From positions 1 to 5,159 of the forward strand of contig JAIFMT010000042.1 in the NCBI GenBank assembly GCA_020048295.1: a stretch of 5,159 bases of DNA. The letters run 5' to 3'. Every line of letters starts with the position of its first letter. The first letter of the stretch is position 1. This DNA is from Rhodoferax sp. GTDB taxonomy: Bacteria; Pseudomonadota; Gammaproteobacteria; Burkholderiales; Burkholderiaceae. The translations under genes and the position numbers were made by a program. The notes below the pieces were generated by a model. That model saw only the letters and a list, made by a program, of their open reading frames with translations, was not told the DNA's origin and ran no database searches. This document shows, piece after piece, positions 1-5,159 of this stretch.

Positions 1-47
1 AGGAGGTCGCCAAAGCCAGCCACTGCGCGGTCCAAAGCCACAGCCAT

Positions 48-188
48 TCATCTCCCGCCAGCCGTAAGCCGCAGCAACTTGCCATTCTTCAGTTCGGACC
101 AACCCATCTGGCGTGCCGTTTTGACATCATGTCCGGTCAGGTCGCGCAGCAAGCGCCAATCCACGCATTCGTCGAGCAAAACGCGCAT
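48..188 (-). pseudogene. Truncated DUF5615 PIN-like toxin
   Basis: The ATG at 188 lies 5 bp past the antitoxin-like stop codon and opens a 46-codon frame ending in TGA at 50-48. The product begins MRVLLDECVDWRLLRDL and continues through GHDVKTARQMGW and LKNGKLLRL. This is the recognisable N-terminal half of DUF5615, a PIN-like family usually encoded directly after a DUF433 partner and thought to act as an RNase-type toxin. The early acidic pair D6-E7 of the LLDE motif is present. Intact members run to roughly 100-120 aa, so more than half is missing. The frame past the TGA stays open for 15 codons to the window edge. An LDR tripeptide there sits where the family normally shows its conserved V-D-R/K, which suggests an in-frame nonsense change or local decay rather than a clean end. 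A real short protein is possible but would lack the later catalytic acids. The start has only a weak AGG upstream, so translation is probably coupled to the antitoxin. Confidence 0.68.
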
Positions 189-193
189 GGGTT

Positions 194-406
194 TCAGGCC
201 TGGGCCAGACTGGCGTAACGCTCTGCCGCCTCAAGAAAAGCCAGCACTTTACTGCGATCAACCGTTGGAAAGCCTTCCAGAAAATCGTCGATGGTTTCGC
301 CGGCCTGCAAGTATTCCACCAGCGTGTGGACGGGAACGCGCGAGCCGGCAAACACAGGCGTGCCACCCATGATGTCGGGTTGGCATTGAATGAAAGCGGG
401 TTGCAT
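194..406 (-). CDS. DUF433 antitoxin-like protein
   Basis: This 70-aa protein carries the DUF433 signature: DIMGGTPVFAGSRVPV at about residues 11-26, followed by HTLVEYLQAGETIDDFLEGFP and a C-terminal VDRSKVLAFLEAA helix. DUF433 proteins are small winged-helix-like or VapB-type proteins, generally paired with a DUF5615 PIN-like partner in type II toxin-antitoxin loci. The expected role is to bind and neutralise the toxin and to repress its own promoter; that role is inferred from the family. The length is normal and the frame is intact. The ATG at 406 was chosen over an upstream in-frame start near 508 because it has AAGGAG at a 7-nt spacing and because the family homology begins only here. 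Its stop is 5 bp before the start of the truncated toxin, so the two form one transcript. It lies downstream of the efflux operon on the same strand, about 200 bp after the permease stop. Confidence 0.9.
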   Translation of the reverse strand: MQPAFIQCQPDIMGGTPVFAGSRVPVHTLVEYLQAGETIDDFLEGFPTVDRSKVLAFLEAAERYASLAQA

Positions 407-413
407 GGTGATG

Positions 414-419
414 CTCCTT
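414..419 (-). promoter_or_regulatory. Shine-Dalgarno for DUF433 gene
   Basis: AAGGAG on the minus strand, 7 nt before the ATG at 406. It is a near-consensus site at ideal distance and decides this start against the longer in-frame ORF that reaches 508. Confidence 0.85.
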
Positions 420-433
420 GCAGGTTGGCGATT

Positions 434-449
434 CGGGCTCAAGTGCCCG
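434..449. repeat. Short inverted repeat upstream of DUF433 gene
   Basis: CGGGC and GCCCG arms (434-438 and 445-449) flank a 6-nt loop. The repeat lies 28 bp upstream of the antitoxin-like start and just ahead of its Shine-Dalgarno. Antitoxins often bind small dyads at this place, so it could be an autoregulatory operator or a hairpin in the 5' leader. Five base pairs is short enough to occur by chance in GC-rich DNA. Confidence 0.3.
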
Positions 450-488
450 GATAATTGAATGTTACGCAAATTGCGGCCATTGTGAGCT

Positions 489-501
489 GCTGGCTGCCAG
501 C
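489..501. repeat. Perfect 6+6 bp palindrome, operator candidate
   Basis: GCTGGC-T-GCCAGC is a perfect dyad around a single central base, about 85-95 bp upstream of the DUF433 start. A single-base centre disfavours an RNA hairpin and favours a protein-binding site or a chance palindrome. No convincing -35/-10 pair was found beside it. The AATTAT at about 453-458 on the minus strand is the best -10-like word and has no good -35 partner. Confidence 0.25.
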
Positions 502-546
502 GGCACAACCATCGGCCAGCTCGGCCAATGCAGATTCAAATCATGG

Positions 547-601
547 TCAAAAAGTGCCTCCAGCCCCTGTCATACAAGCGCTAACAGCTCCTGTTTTGAT
601 A
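547..601. repeat. Dispersed intergenic repeat, copy A
   Basis: An AT-richer block directly after the permease stop. The outer ends TCAAAA (547-552) and TTTTGA (594-599) are inverted copies. The core is a hairpin AGCCCCTGT-CAT-ACAAGCGCT (562-582). Bases 558-589 align without gaps to 5107-5138 at the other end of the operon: 8 of 9 in CTC(C/T)AGCCC, 12 of 14 in AAGCGCT(A/G)A(C/T)AGCT, with the same 9-bp spacer of different sequence. From memory, repeats of this shape, with an AGCGCTTGT stem and outer TCAAAA ends, are scattered through intergenic regions of Comamonadaceae. Their function is not known to me. Confidence 0.65.
549..582 (-). terminator. Possible terminator of efflux operon
   Basis: Read on the minus strand, 24 nt past the permease stop, AGCGCTTGT-ATG-ACAGGGGCT (582-562) can fold as a 9-bp stem with one G-G mismatch and one G-U pair. 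A run of five T (553-549) follows 8 nt after the stem. The gap between stem and T-run and the mismatch make this a weak intrinsic terminator at best. It coincides with the dispersed repeat, so the repeat itself may serve as the transcription end between the pump operon and the toxin-antitoxin pair. Confidence 0.35.
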
Positions 602-605
602 TTTT

Positions 606-3600
606 TCAGGACATGACGCTGACGGACTGCCCCCAGCGCCGTGCCCACCAGCGCGGCAGGTTGTCCAGGTAGGTGTAGAGCACCGGCACCACCACCAGCG
701 TCAGCAGGGTGGAGGTGATCAGCCCGCCAATCACCGCCCGGCCCATAGGCGCTTGTGATTCGCCGCCCTCGCCTGCGCCAATGGCCATCGGCAACATGCC
801 AAAGATCATCGCCAGCGTGGTCATGAGGATCGGGCGCAGCCGCACCTGACCGGCATTGCGCACCGCGTCAAACTGCGCCATGCCAGCGCGTTGTGAATGG
901 TTGGCAAAGTCCACCAGCAAAATCGCGTTTTTCACCACCAGCCCCATCAGCATGATGAAACCGATGACGGAAAACAGGTTCAGCGTTGAGCCAGTGACGA
1001 TCAGCGCGGCCATCACCCCCACCAACGTAAACGGCAGCGAGGCCATGATCGCCACCGGCTGCAAGAAACTGGCAAATTGCGAGGCCAGAATGAAATAGAT
1101 GAACACCACCGCCAGCCCCAGCGCCACCAGCGCTGCGCTACCGGCCTCGGCGTTTTGCTCGGCCTCGCCCTTGATGTCAAAGCGGTAACCCGGCGGCAGC
1201 GCGATGGCCTTGACCACATCGGTCACCTCTTTGGCCACGTCGCCAGCGGGGCGGCCCTCGACACCGGCATAAATGCCAACGCGGCGCTCCAGGTCCTGGC
1301 GTTTGATGACCTGCGGGCTGCTGGCCGGCACAAACTCCACCACCTGGCGCAGCGGCACCATCAGCGGCGCACCGCTGGCATCGAGCCGGCCGGTGGCAAT
1401 GAACAAATCACCCAGGTCGGCCAGGCGCTGGCGGCCGGTGGCGGGCAGCTGCACGTTCACCTCGTAGTTCTGGCCGTCAGGGGCCAGCCAGGTGCTGACC
1501 AGGTCGCCGTTGACCAGCGGCCGCAGCGCCATGCCAATGCGCTCCAGCGACAGCCCCAGGTCACTGGCCACCGCCTGATTGACCTTGATGACGACGGCCG
1601 GGTTGGCCGTTTGCAGGCTGTGTTCCAGGTCCACCACGCCCTTGACCGCGCCAATCTTGGCCATGATGCCGTCGAGCAAAACCGGCAACTCAGCAGATGC
1701 CGGGCCAATCAGGTTGATCCAGATCGGCTTGTTGAAACCCACCGAGAGTTCGATGCCGGCAATGCGTTTGAGCCGCTCACGCACCGCTTTTTCGACTTCG
1801 GTTTGTGGCCGACGGCCGGTTTTTTTGACATCCGTCAGCTTGACCAGCAATTCGGCCTCGTTGCGGCTGCCACCGCCGACCGTGGTGCTGATCAGCGCGA
1901 TTTCTGGAAAGCTGCCAATCGCCGCTTCCACCTGGCGAACCTTGCCGTCGGTATAGCCCAGGCTGGAGCCCACCGGCGTTTTGACCTTGAGCGAGAAAAC
2001 GCCCTCGTCGGTCTTTGGCATGAACTCTCCGCCCACCAGCGGCACCAGCCCCAGACTGCCGACAAAAATCAAAGCGGCCACTGCCAGGGTGGTTTTGCGC
2101 CGCTGCAGGCAACGCTCAAGCAGACGGCCATACACCTGGTGCAGCCATTCCACCCGGTGCTCCACGCCTTCCATCACCCGGCCCAGCCACGGCAGCCTGG
2201 AAAACCGGGTGGCGACCGGGTCTTTCCAGACCGACGACAGCATCGGGTCCAGCGTGAAACTGACAAACAAGGACACCAGCACCGCCACCGTCACCGTGAT
2301 GCCAAACTGAAAAAAGATGCGTCCGATGATGCCGGTCATGAACGCCACCGGAATGAACACGGCACAAATCGCCAGCGTGGTGGCCAGCACCGCCAGGCCA
2401 ATTTCCTCGGTGCCGTCGCGCGCCGCATCCAGGTGGCTTTTGCCCATGCCGACATGGCGCACGATGTTTTCGCGCACCACAATCGCGTCGTCAATCAGCA
2501 AGCCAATGCACAGCGACAAGGCCATCAGCGTCACGGCGTTGATGGTGAAGCCAAAGGCGTACATGGCAATGAAGGTGGACAGCACCGAAATCGGCAGCGT
2601 CACGCCGGTGATGATGGTGCTGCGCCACGAATGCAAGAACAGGAAAACAATCAAGATCGTCAGCAAACCCCCTTCAATGATGGTGTGCTTGACGGCGTTG
2701 AGCGAGCTTTTCACGTAGCTGGCGTTCTCTGAGATGACGCGCACTTCCACCTCGGGCGGCAGCTGTTTGCGCAGCTTGTCAATGGTTTGCTCAAGCTCCT
2801 CGGCCACGGCCACCAGGTTGGCATCCTGGGTCTTGAAGATGCGCAGGGTCAGTGCCGGTTCGCCATTGACACGGCCAATCGACTGCAGCTCGCGTTCACC
2901 GTCGCTCACGCTGGCCACCTGCTCCAGCAGCACCGGGCTGCCGGCACGGCGCGCCACAATGATCTTGGCAAACGAGGCCACGCTTTGCAGCTTGCCCTCA
3001 ATGCGCACCAGTTGCTCTTGCGTGTCGGCGCGCAGGCTGCCGGCGGGCATGTCCTGGTTGGCCGCGCGAATGGCCGCCAGCACCTCATCGACCCCCACCT
3101 GATACGCCAGCAGTTGCTGGGGTTTGAGCTGGATTTGCACCTGGCGCTGTACGCTGCCGTCCAGACTGACCTGCCCGACACCGGAGACGCCCTGCAAACG
3201 CTTGACAATTTGCTGGTCGGCCAGCGTCGAGAGTTCACGCAGGCTGCGCGTTTTGGACATCACCGCGTAGGTGGAGATCGGCTCGGCCCCGTCAAACTGG
3301 CCACGCACAATCAAGGGGTCTTTGGCATCTTTGGGGAACGACGGGCGCAGTTGCGCCACCTTGTCGCGCACGTCCTGCACCGCTTGGGTCATGTCGGTGG
3401 CGAGTTCAAATTCGACCCACAGTTCGCCCCTGCCCTCAAACGCGTTGCCATACAAGGTGCGCACCCCGGTGATGGTGTTGACCGCCTCTTCCATGGGCTT
3501 GACCAGATCGGCTTCAACCTGCTCGGGCGAGGCACCGGGGTAGCGCACTTGCACCCAGATACCCGGCACCTGTATATCGGGCATTTGCTCCACACCCAGC

Positions 3601-3692
3601 CGGTTGTACGAAATGATGCCCAGCAGCATCAGCGCCAGCATCACCATGGTGGCAAAAACGGGCTGGTTAATACTGGTTTTGGTGATCCACAT
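606..3692 (-). CDS. RND efflux permease, HAE1/AcrB-like
   Basis: A 1028-aa inner-membrane proton/drug antiporter of the resistance-nodulation-division superfamily, full length for the family (about 1020-1050 aa). The topology is the duplicated RND plan. TM1 is at about 11-29, followed by a large periplasmic loop to about 335. TM2-TM6 lie at about 337-481, TM7 at about 533-552, a second periplasmic loop runs to about 850, and TM8-TM12 lie at about 851-1006. TM4 carries GLLIDDAIVVREN with D401-D402, and TM10 carries GLVVKNAILLVDF with K921. These match the Asp pair and Lys of the AcrB proton relay. RLRPILMT at 951-958 supplies the TM11 arginine region. The Asp-Asp TM4 motif argues for the drug/hydrophobe branch rather than a metal-exporting CzcA/CusA type. 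The ATG at 3692 follows the adaptor stop by 9 bp and has no strong Shine-Dalgarno, so translation is probably coupled. The substrate cannot be assigned. No frameshift or missing key residue was seen. Confidence 0.96.
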   Translation of the reverse strand: MWITKTSINQPVFATMVMLALMLLGIISYNRLGVEQMPDIQVPGIWVQVRYPGASPEQVEADLVKPMEEAVNTITGVRTLYGNAFEGRGELWVEFELATDMTQAVQDVRDKVAQLRPSFPKDAKDPLIVRGQFDGAEPISTYAVMSKTRSLRELSTLADQQIVKRLQGVSGVGQVSLDGSVQRQVQIQLKPQQLLAYQVGVDEVLAAIRAANQDMPAGSLRADTQEQLVRIEGKLQSVASFAKIIVARRAGSPVLLEQVASVSDGERELQSIGRVNGEPALTLRIFKTQDANLVAVAEELEQTIDKLRKQLPPEVEVRVISENASYVKSSLNAVKHTIIEGGLLTILIVFLFLHSWRSTIITGVTLPISVLSTFIAMYAFGFTINAVTLMALSLCIGLLIDDAIVVRENIVRHVGMGKSHLDAARDGTEEIGLAVLATTLAICAVFIPVAFMTGIIGRIFFQFGITVTVAVLVSLFVSFTLDPMLSSVWKDPVATRFSRLPWLGRVMEGVEHRVEWLHQVYGRLLERCLQRRKTTLAVAALIFVGSLGLVPLVGGEFMPKTDEGVFSLKVKTPVGSSLGYTDGKVRQVEAAIGSFPEIALISTTVGGGSRNEAELLVKLTDVKKTGRRPQTEVEKAVRERLKRIAGIELSVGFNKPIWINLIGPASAELPVLLDGIMAKIGAVKGVVDLEHSLQTANPAVVIKVNQAVASDLGLSLERIGMALRPLVNGDLVSTWLAPDGQNYEVNVQLPATGRQRLADLGDLFIATGRLDASGAPLMVPLRQVVEFVPASSPQVIKRQDLERRVGIYAGVEGRPAGDVAKEVTDVVKAIALPPGYRFDIKGEAEQNAEAGSAALVALGLAVVFIYFILASQFASFLQPVAIMASLPFTLVGVMAALIVTGSTLNLFSVIGFIMLMGLVVKNAILLVDFANHSQRAGMAQFDAVRNAGQVRLRPILMTTLAMIFGMLPMAIGAGEGGESQAPMGRAVIGGLITSTLLTLVVVPVLYTYLDNLPRWWARRWGQSVSVMS

Positions 3693-3701
3693 GGGCGGCT
3701 T

Positions 3702-4859
3702 TCAGGGTTTGGGCAGCAGCACGGCTGGGGCTCCGGGCTTGAGCCCGGTCATGCGCACACGCACCACCGCCGCGCCGTTGGCCACGCCTGAGCGAACCTC
3801 GGCCAGACCGCTGGCTTCGTCGCGAAAGCCCAGCGCAACCGCTGGCTTGGTCAGCTTGCCGGCCTCCACGGCAAACACATAGGCCTGGCCGGCCTCTTCA
3901 AACACCGCACTCAGCGGCAGCACCGGCACGCTGGCCGACTGCGCCACCAGCACCGCGCCTTGCGCAAACATGCCGCCGCGCAGGCTGGCATCGGGGTTGG
4001 GCACCGATACAAACAGCTTGATGGCGCGCGTTCCTGGCTCGGTCGTCGGGTTGATGCGCTGCACCTTGCCGGCAAACTGGCGCTGGCCAAAGCCATCGAC
4101 CGTCATCCGCACGTCTTGCCCCGGTGCAATCTGCGCCACATCCGATGCGGGCACGGTGGCTTCAAGCTCCAGGCGCGCCAAATCCACCAGTTGCAGCATC
4201 GGCGTATCAGGTATCAGGCGCTCGCCCTCGTTGACCAGCCGCCTGGCCACGGTACCCGCCAGCGGTGCGCGCACCACCGCATCGGCCATGCTCTGGCGTG
4301 CCAGCTTGACCTGGGCATCGGCCCACTGCACCGCCGCCAACGCCGCCTGGTAGGTGCTTTGCAGCTGGTCGAAGGCGTTTTGCGAAATGAAGTTCTGCGC
4401 CAGCAGGCTCTGGTTGGTGTCGCGGTTGCGCGCGGCAATGTCCAGCCGTGCGCGGCGCTCGGCCTGGTCTGCCAAGGCCGCATCCAGGCGCGAGCGCGCA
4501 TCGGTGGTGTCCATGGTTGCCAGGATGTCACCCTGGCGCACCACCTGGCCCTCACGCACGGCCATGCGCTGCACCAGGCCGCTGACGCTGGACTTCACCG
4601 TGGCCTGCGTTACCGGGGTCAACGATCCGCTGATGGCCAGGTGCCGCGTCAGCGGTTGCACCACCACGGTGGCAATGTCGCCCGGGGCAAACTCAAGAGT
4701 GACCGGTGGGCTGTCTTTCTTGAGCGCATCGCTGGCCTTGGCCGCACCATTCTTGGTATAGACAAAACTGCCAACGCCAGCCAGCAACAGCAAGGCCAGC
4801 ACGCCCAGCCAGACTGGCAAGCGTCGCCGCGAACGGGTACCCAGGGTAGATTGGTTCAT
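3702..4859 (-). CDS. RND periplasmic adaptor (membrane fusion protein)
   Basis: A 385-aa adaptor that would bridge the permease to an outer-membrane channel. An RRR-flanked hydrophobic segment at residues 15-34 anchors it in the inner membrane. No lipobox cysteine follows, so it is probably not a lipoprotein, unlike AcrA. The first half of the lipoyl-like domain is SGLVQRMAVREGQVVRQGD (about 93-111). A helical hairpin follows at about 118-192, rich in Ala, Gln and Arg. The second lipoyl half is VVRAPLAGTVARRLVNEGE (about 195-213). A beta-barrel region comes next (about 228-305, ending in LRGGMFAQGAVL), then a membrane-proximal domain to the end. Start choice: an in-frame TTG at 4904 has no ribosome site. 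ATG 4868 sits only 2 nt after AAGG, while ATG 4859 has the same AAGG at 11 nt, slightly long but more workable. The true start may be 4868 (388 aa). It is first in the operon, with the permease 9 bp downstream. Confidence 0.94.
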   Translation of the reverse strand: MNQSTLGTRSRRRLPVWLGVLALLLLAGVGSFVYTKNGAAKASDALKKDSPPVTLEFAPGDIATVVVQPLTRHLAISGSLTPVTQATVKSSVSGLVQRMAVREGQVVRQGDILATMDTTDARSRLDAALADQAERRARLDIAARNRDTNQSLLAQNFISQNAFDQLQSTYQAALAAVQWADAQVKLARQSMADAVVRAPLAGTVARRLVNEGERLIPDTPMLQLVDLARLELEATVPASDVAQIAPGQDVRMTVDGFGQRQFAGKVQRINPTTEPGTRAIKLFVSVPNPDASLRGGMFAQGAVLVAQSASVPVLPLSAVFEEAGQAYVFAVEAGKLTKPAVALGFRDEASGLAEVRSGVANGAAVVRVRMTGLKPGAPAVLLPKP

Positions 4860-4914
4860 TTCAGTCATGGCCTTGAATGGTTGAATAAAGGGCAGTTGGC
4901 GCAAGCGCGGCAGG

Positions 4915-4989
4915 TTAACTCAAACAACGATACCCCGCTGCGCGCACCCGGGCCAAGCCCATTGCGACAGACTGCAGCCAGGACTGCAT
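4915..4989 (-). CDS. Possible 24-aa leader peptide
   Basis: An ATG at 4989 opens 24 codons ending in TAA (4917-4915). It is preceded by AGGAG (complement of 4997-5001) at exactly 7 nt, the best ribosome site in the operon leader and better than that of the adaptor. The peptide starts MQSWLQSVAMGLARV and ends CLS. It resembles no family I know. It ends 55 bp before the chosen adaptor start. It could be a regulatory leader peptide whose translation affects expression of the pump genes, as some resistance genes have, or a chance ORF. An 11-bp direct repeat overlaps its early codons, so the sequence may be constrained as DNA rather than as protein. I saw no strong attenuator hairpin after it; GCGC-TT-GCGC at about 4898-4907 is weak. 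Confidence 0.28.
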   Translation of the reverse strand: MQSWLQSVAMGLARVRAAGYRCLS

Positions 4990-5016
4990 GCACCGTCTCC
5001 TGAGCCGACAGACTGC
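4965..5016. repeat. 11-bp direct repeat, operator candidate
   Basis: CGACAGACTGC occurs perfectly at 4965-4975 and 5006-5016, 41 bp apart start to start, close to four DNA helical turns, so both copies would face the same side. A third GACTGC word lies between them at 4982-4987. The position, 106-157 bp upstream of the adaptor start, suits binding of a response regulator or other direct-repeat activator. Function is inferred from place and spacing only. Confidence 0.4.
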
Positions 5017-5092
5017 GAAACGCCGCAGGGGCAAGGCTGTGCTCAGCCAACCAGCGCGGCCAACCTGCAACGCATCTGCCACAGTAAAAAAA

Positions 5093-5155
5093 TATGCTTT
5101 CTAAGGCTCTAGCCCTTATGCATAAAGCGCTGATAGCTATATTATGTGTAGCATA
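5093..5155. repeat. Dispersed intergenic repeat, copy B
   Basis: An AT-rich block with TATGCT (5093-5098) and AGCATA (5150-5155) as inverted ends and a core hairpin AGCCCTTATG/CATAAAGCGCT (5111-5131), centred on the perfect palindrome TTATGCATAA (5116-5125). Its segment 5107-5138 aligns ungapped with 558-589 in copy A, 22 of 32 bases overall, the mismatches being mostly in the spacer. Same orientation as copy A, so the two copies bracket the efflux operon. Confidence 0.55.
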
Positions 5156-5159
5156 ATAT
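5139..5159. promoter_or_regulatory. Perfect AT-rich dyad at right edge
   Basis: ATATTATG-TGTAG-CATAATAT: perfect 8-bp arms around a 5-bp centre, running to the last base of the window and possibly beyond. The size and AT-rich symmetric form fit the binding site of a dimeric regulator; the inner TTATG-N5-CATAA also fits the T-N11-A pattern of LysR-type boxes. It could instead be the outer part of the dispersed repeat it overlaps. It lies about 280 bp upstream of the adaptor start, so it might serve a divergent gene beyond the window. Confidence 0.4.

Larger units (their letters stand above)
4860..5159. other. Leader and promoter region of efflux operon
   Basis: About 300 bp without a confident gene. 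The left two thirds are GC-rich; from about 5085 to the right edge it is strongly AT-rich, the only such stretch in the window and the likeliest place for promoter or operator elements. I found no convincing sigma70 -35/-10 pair on the minus strand. It contains a possible 24-aa leader ORF, an 11-bp direct repeat, small inverted repeats (GGCTG-TGCT-CAGCC at 5035-5048 and CTGCG-N6-CGCAG at 5013-5028), the 8-bp palindrome TGCATGCA (4985-4992), a dispersed-repeat copy and an edge dyad. Such a structured leader fits a regulated pump, but no regulator gene is within the window. Confidence 0.5.

Noticed and set aside
127..366. 79-codon minus-strand ORF overlapping the DUF433 and DUF5615 frames
   Set aside because: Out of frame with both recognised families, Arg/Pro/Ala-rich, and a frame shadow.
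407..508. N-terminal extension of the DUF433 protein to a start near 508
   Set aside because: The extra 34 residues show no family similarity, and a near-ideal AAGGAG lies inside it, 7 nt before the ATG at 406.
1077..2732. 551-codon open frame on the plus strand opposite the permease
   Set aside because: It is rich in His, Gln and Arg with no domain or membrane pattern. It is the antisense shadow of a high-GC gene, and the permease on the other strand is unmistakable.
2787..3791. 334-codon plus-strand open frame across the permease start and adaptor end
   Set aside because: Antisense shadow with the same His/Gln/Arg-rich composition, crossing the junction of two clearly real genes.
4860..4904. 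Longer adaptor starting from TTG at 4904
   Set aside because: No Shine-Dalgarno before it, and it adds 15 residues ahead of the normal basic-plus-hydrophobic anchor of the family.
3960..5003. 347-codon plus-strand open frame opposite the adaptor and its leader
   Set aside because: Antisense composition and no recognisable family; the adaptor domains on the minus strand explain the region.
4865..5050. 61-codon minus-strand ORF whose TGA overlaps the ATG at 4868 (ATGA)
   Set aside because: It needs a TTG start with no ribosome site, and its product looks like no family. The ATGA overlap is attractive but probably chance; the shorter ORF at 4915-4989, in another frame, has the good ribosome site.
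1..5159. CRISPR array, tRNA, rRNA or insertion sequence
   Set aside because: No regularly spaced repeats, no cloverleaf with CCA-type end, no rRNA-like stretch and no transposase or terminal repeats with target duplication were seen. The two repeat copies lack any coding content between them other than the pump genes.

Overview
The window looks like chromosomal DNA of a GC-rich, Gram-negative betaproteobacterium, most likely of the Comamonadaceae (Rhodoferax, Polaromonas or Acidovorax type). The evidence is the strong G/C preference at third codon positions, an inner-membrane RND pump with its periplasmic adaptor, and two AT-richer intergenic blocks built around AGC-CYT...AAGCGCT hairpins, which I recall as common dispersed repeats in that family. 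The family assignment is inference. All credible genes lie on the minus strand, so the window is best read from right to left.

Right end (about 4860-5159): a leader of about 300 bases upstream of the pump operon. It holds an AT-rich block with a perfect 8+8 bp dyad cut by the window edge, one copy of the dispersed repeat, a perfect 11-bp direct repeat spaced 41 bp apart, and a 24-codon ORF with an excellent Shine-Dalgarno. No regulator gene is visible; one may lie beyond the right edge.

Centre (606-4859): a two-gene efflux operon. The adaptor (membrane fusion protein, 385 aa) comes first, followed after 9 bp by a 1028-aa HAE1/AcrB-like permease with the TM4 Asp-Asp pair and TM10 Lys of the proton relay. 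Together they would form the inner-membrane and periplasmic parts of a tripartite exporter. No outer-membrane factor gene is present here, so the pump would need one encoded beyond 3' or elsewhere (TolC/OprM type). The substrate cannot be read from the sequence.

Left end (1-605): after a second copy of the same dispersed repeat, which may double as the operon's terminator, comes a small toxin-antitoxin-type pair. It has an intact DUF433 antitoxin-like protein (70 aa, ideal RBS) and, 5 bp downstream, the start of a DUF5615 PIN-like toxin that stops after 46 codons, less than half the usual length. The toxin appears broken.

I see no clearly new biological system. The most checkable points are the broken toxin beside an intact antitoxin, the paired repeats bracketing the pump operon, and the structured leader with a possible leader peptide and operator-like repeats.
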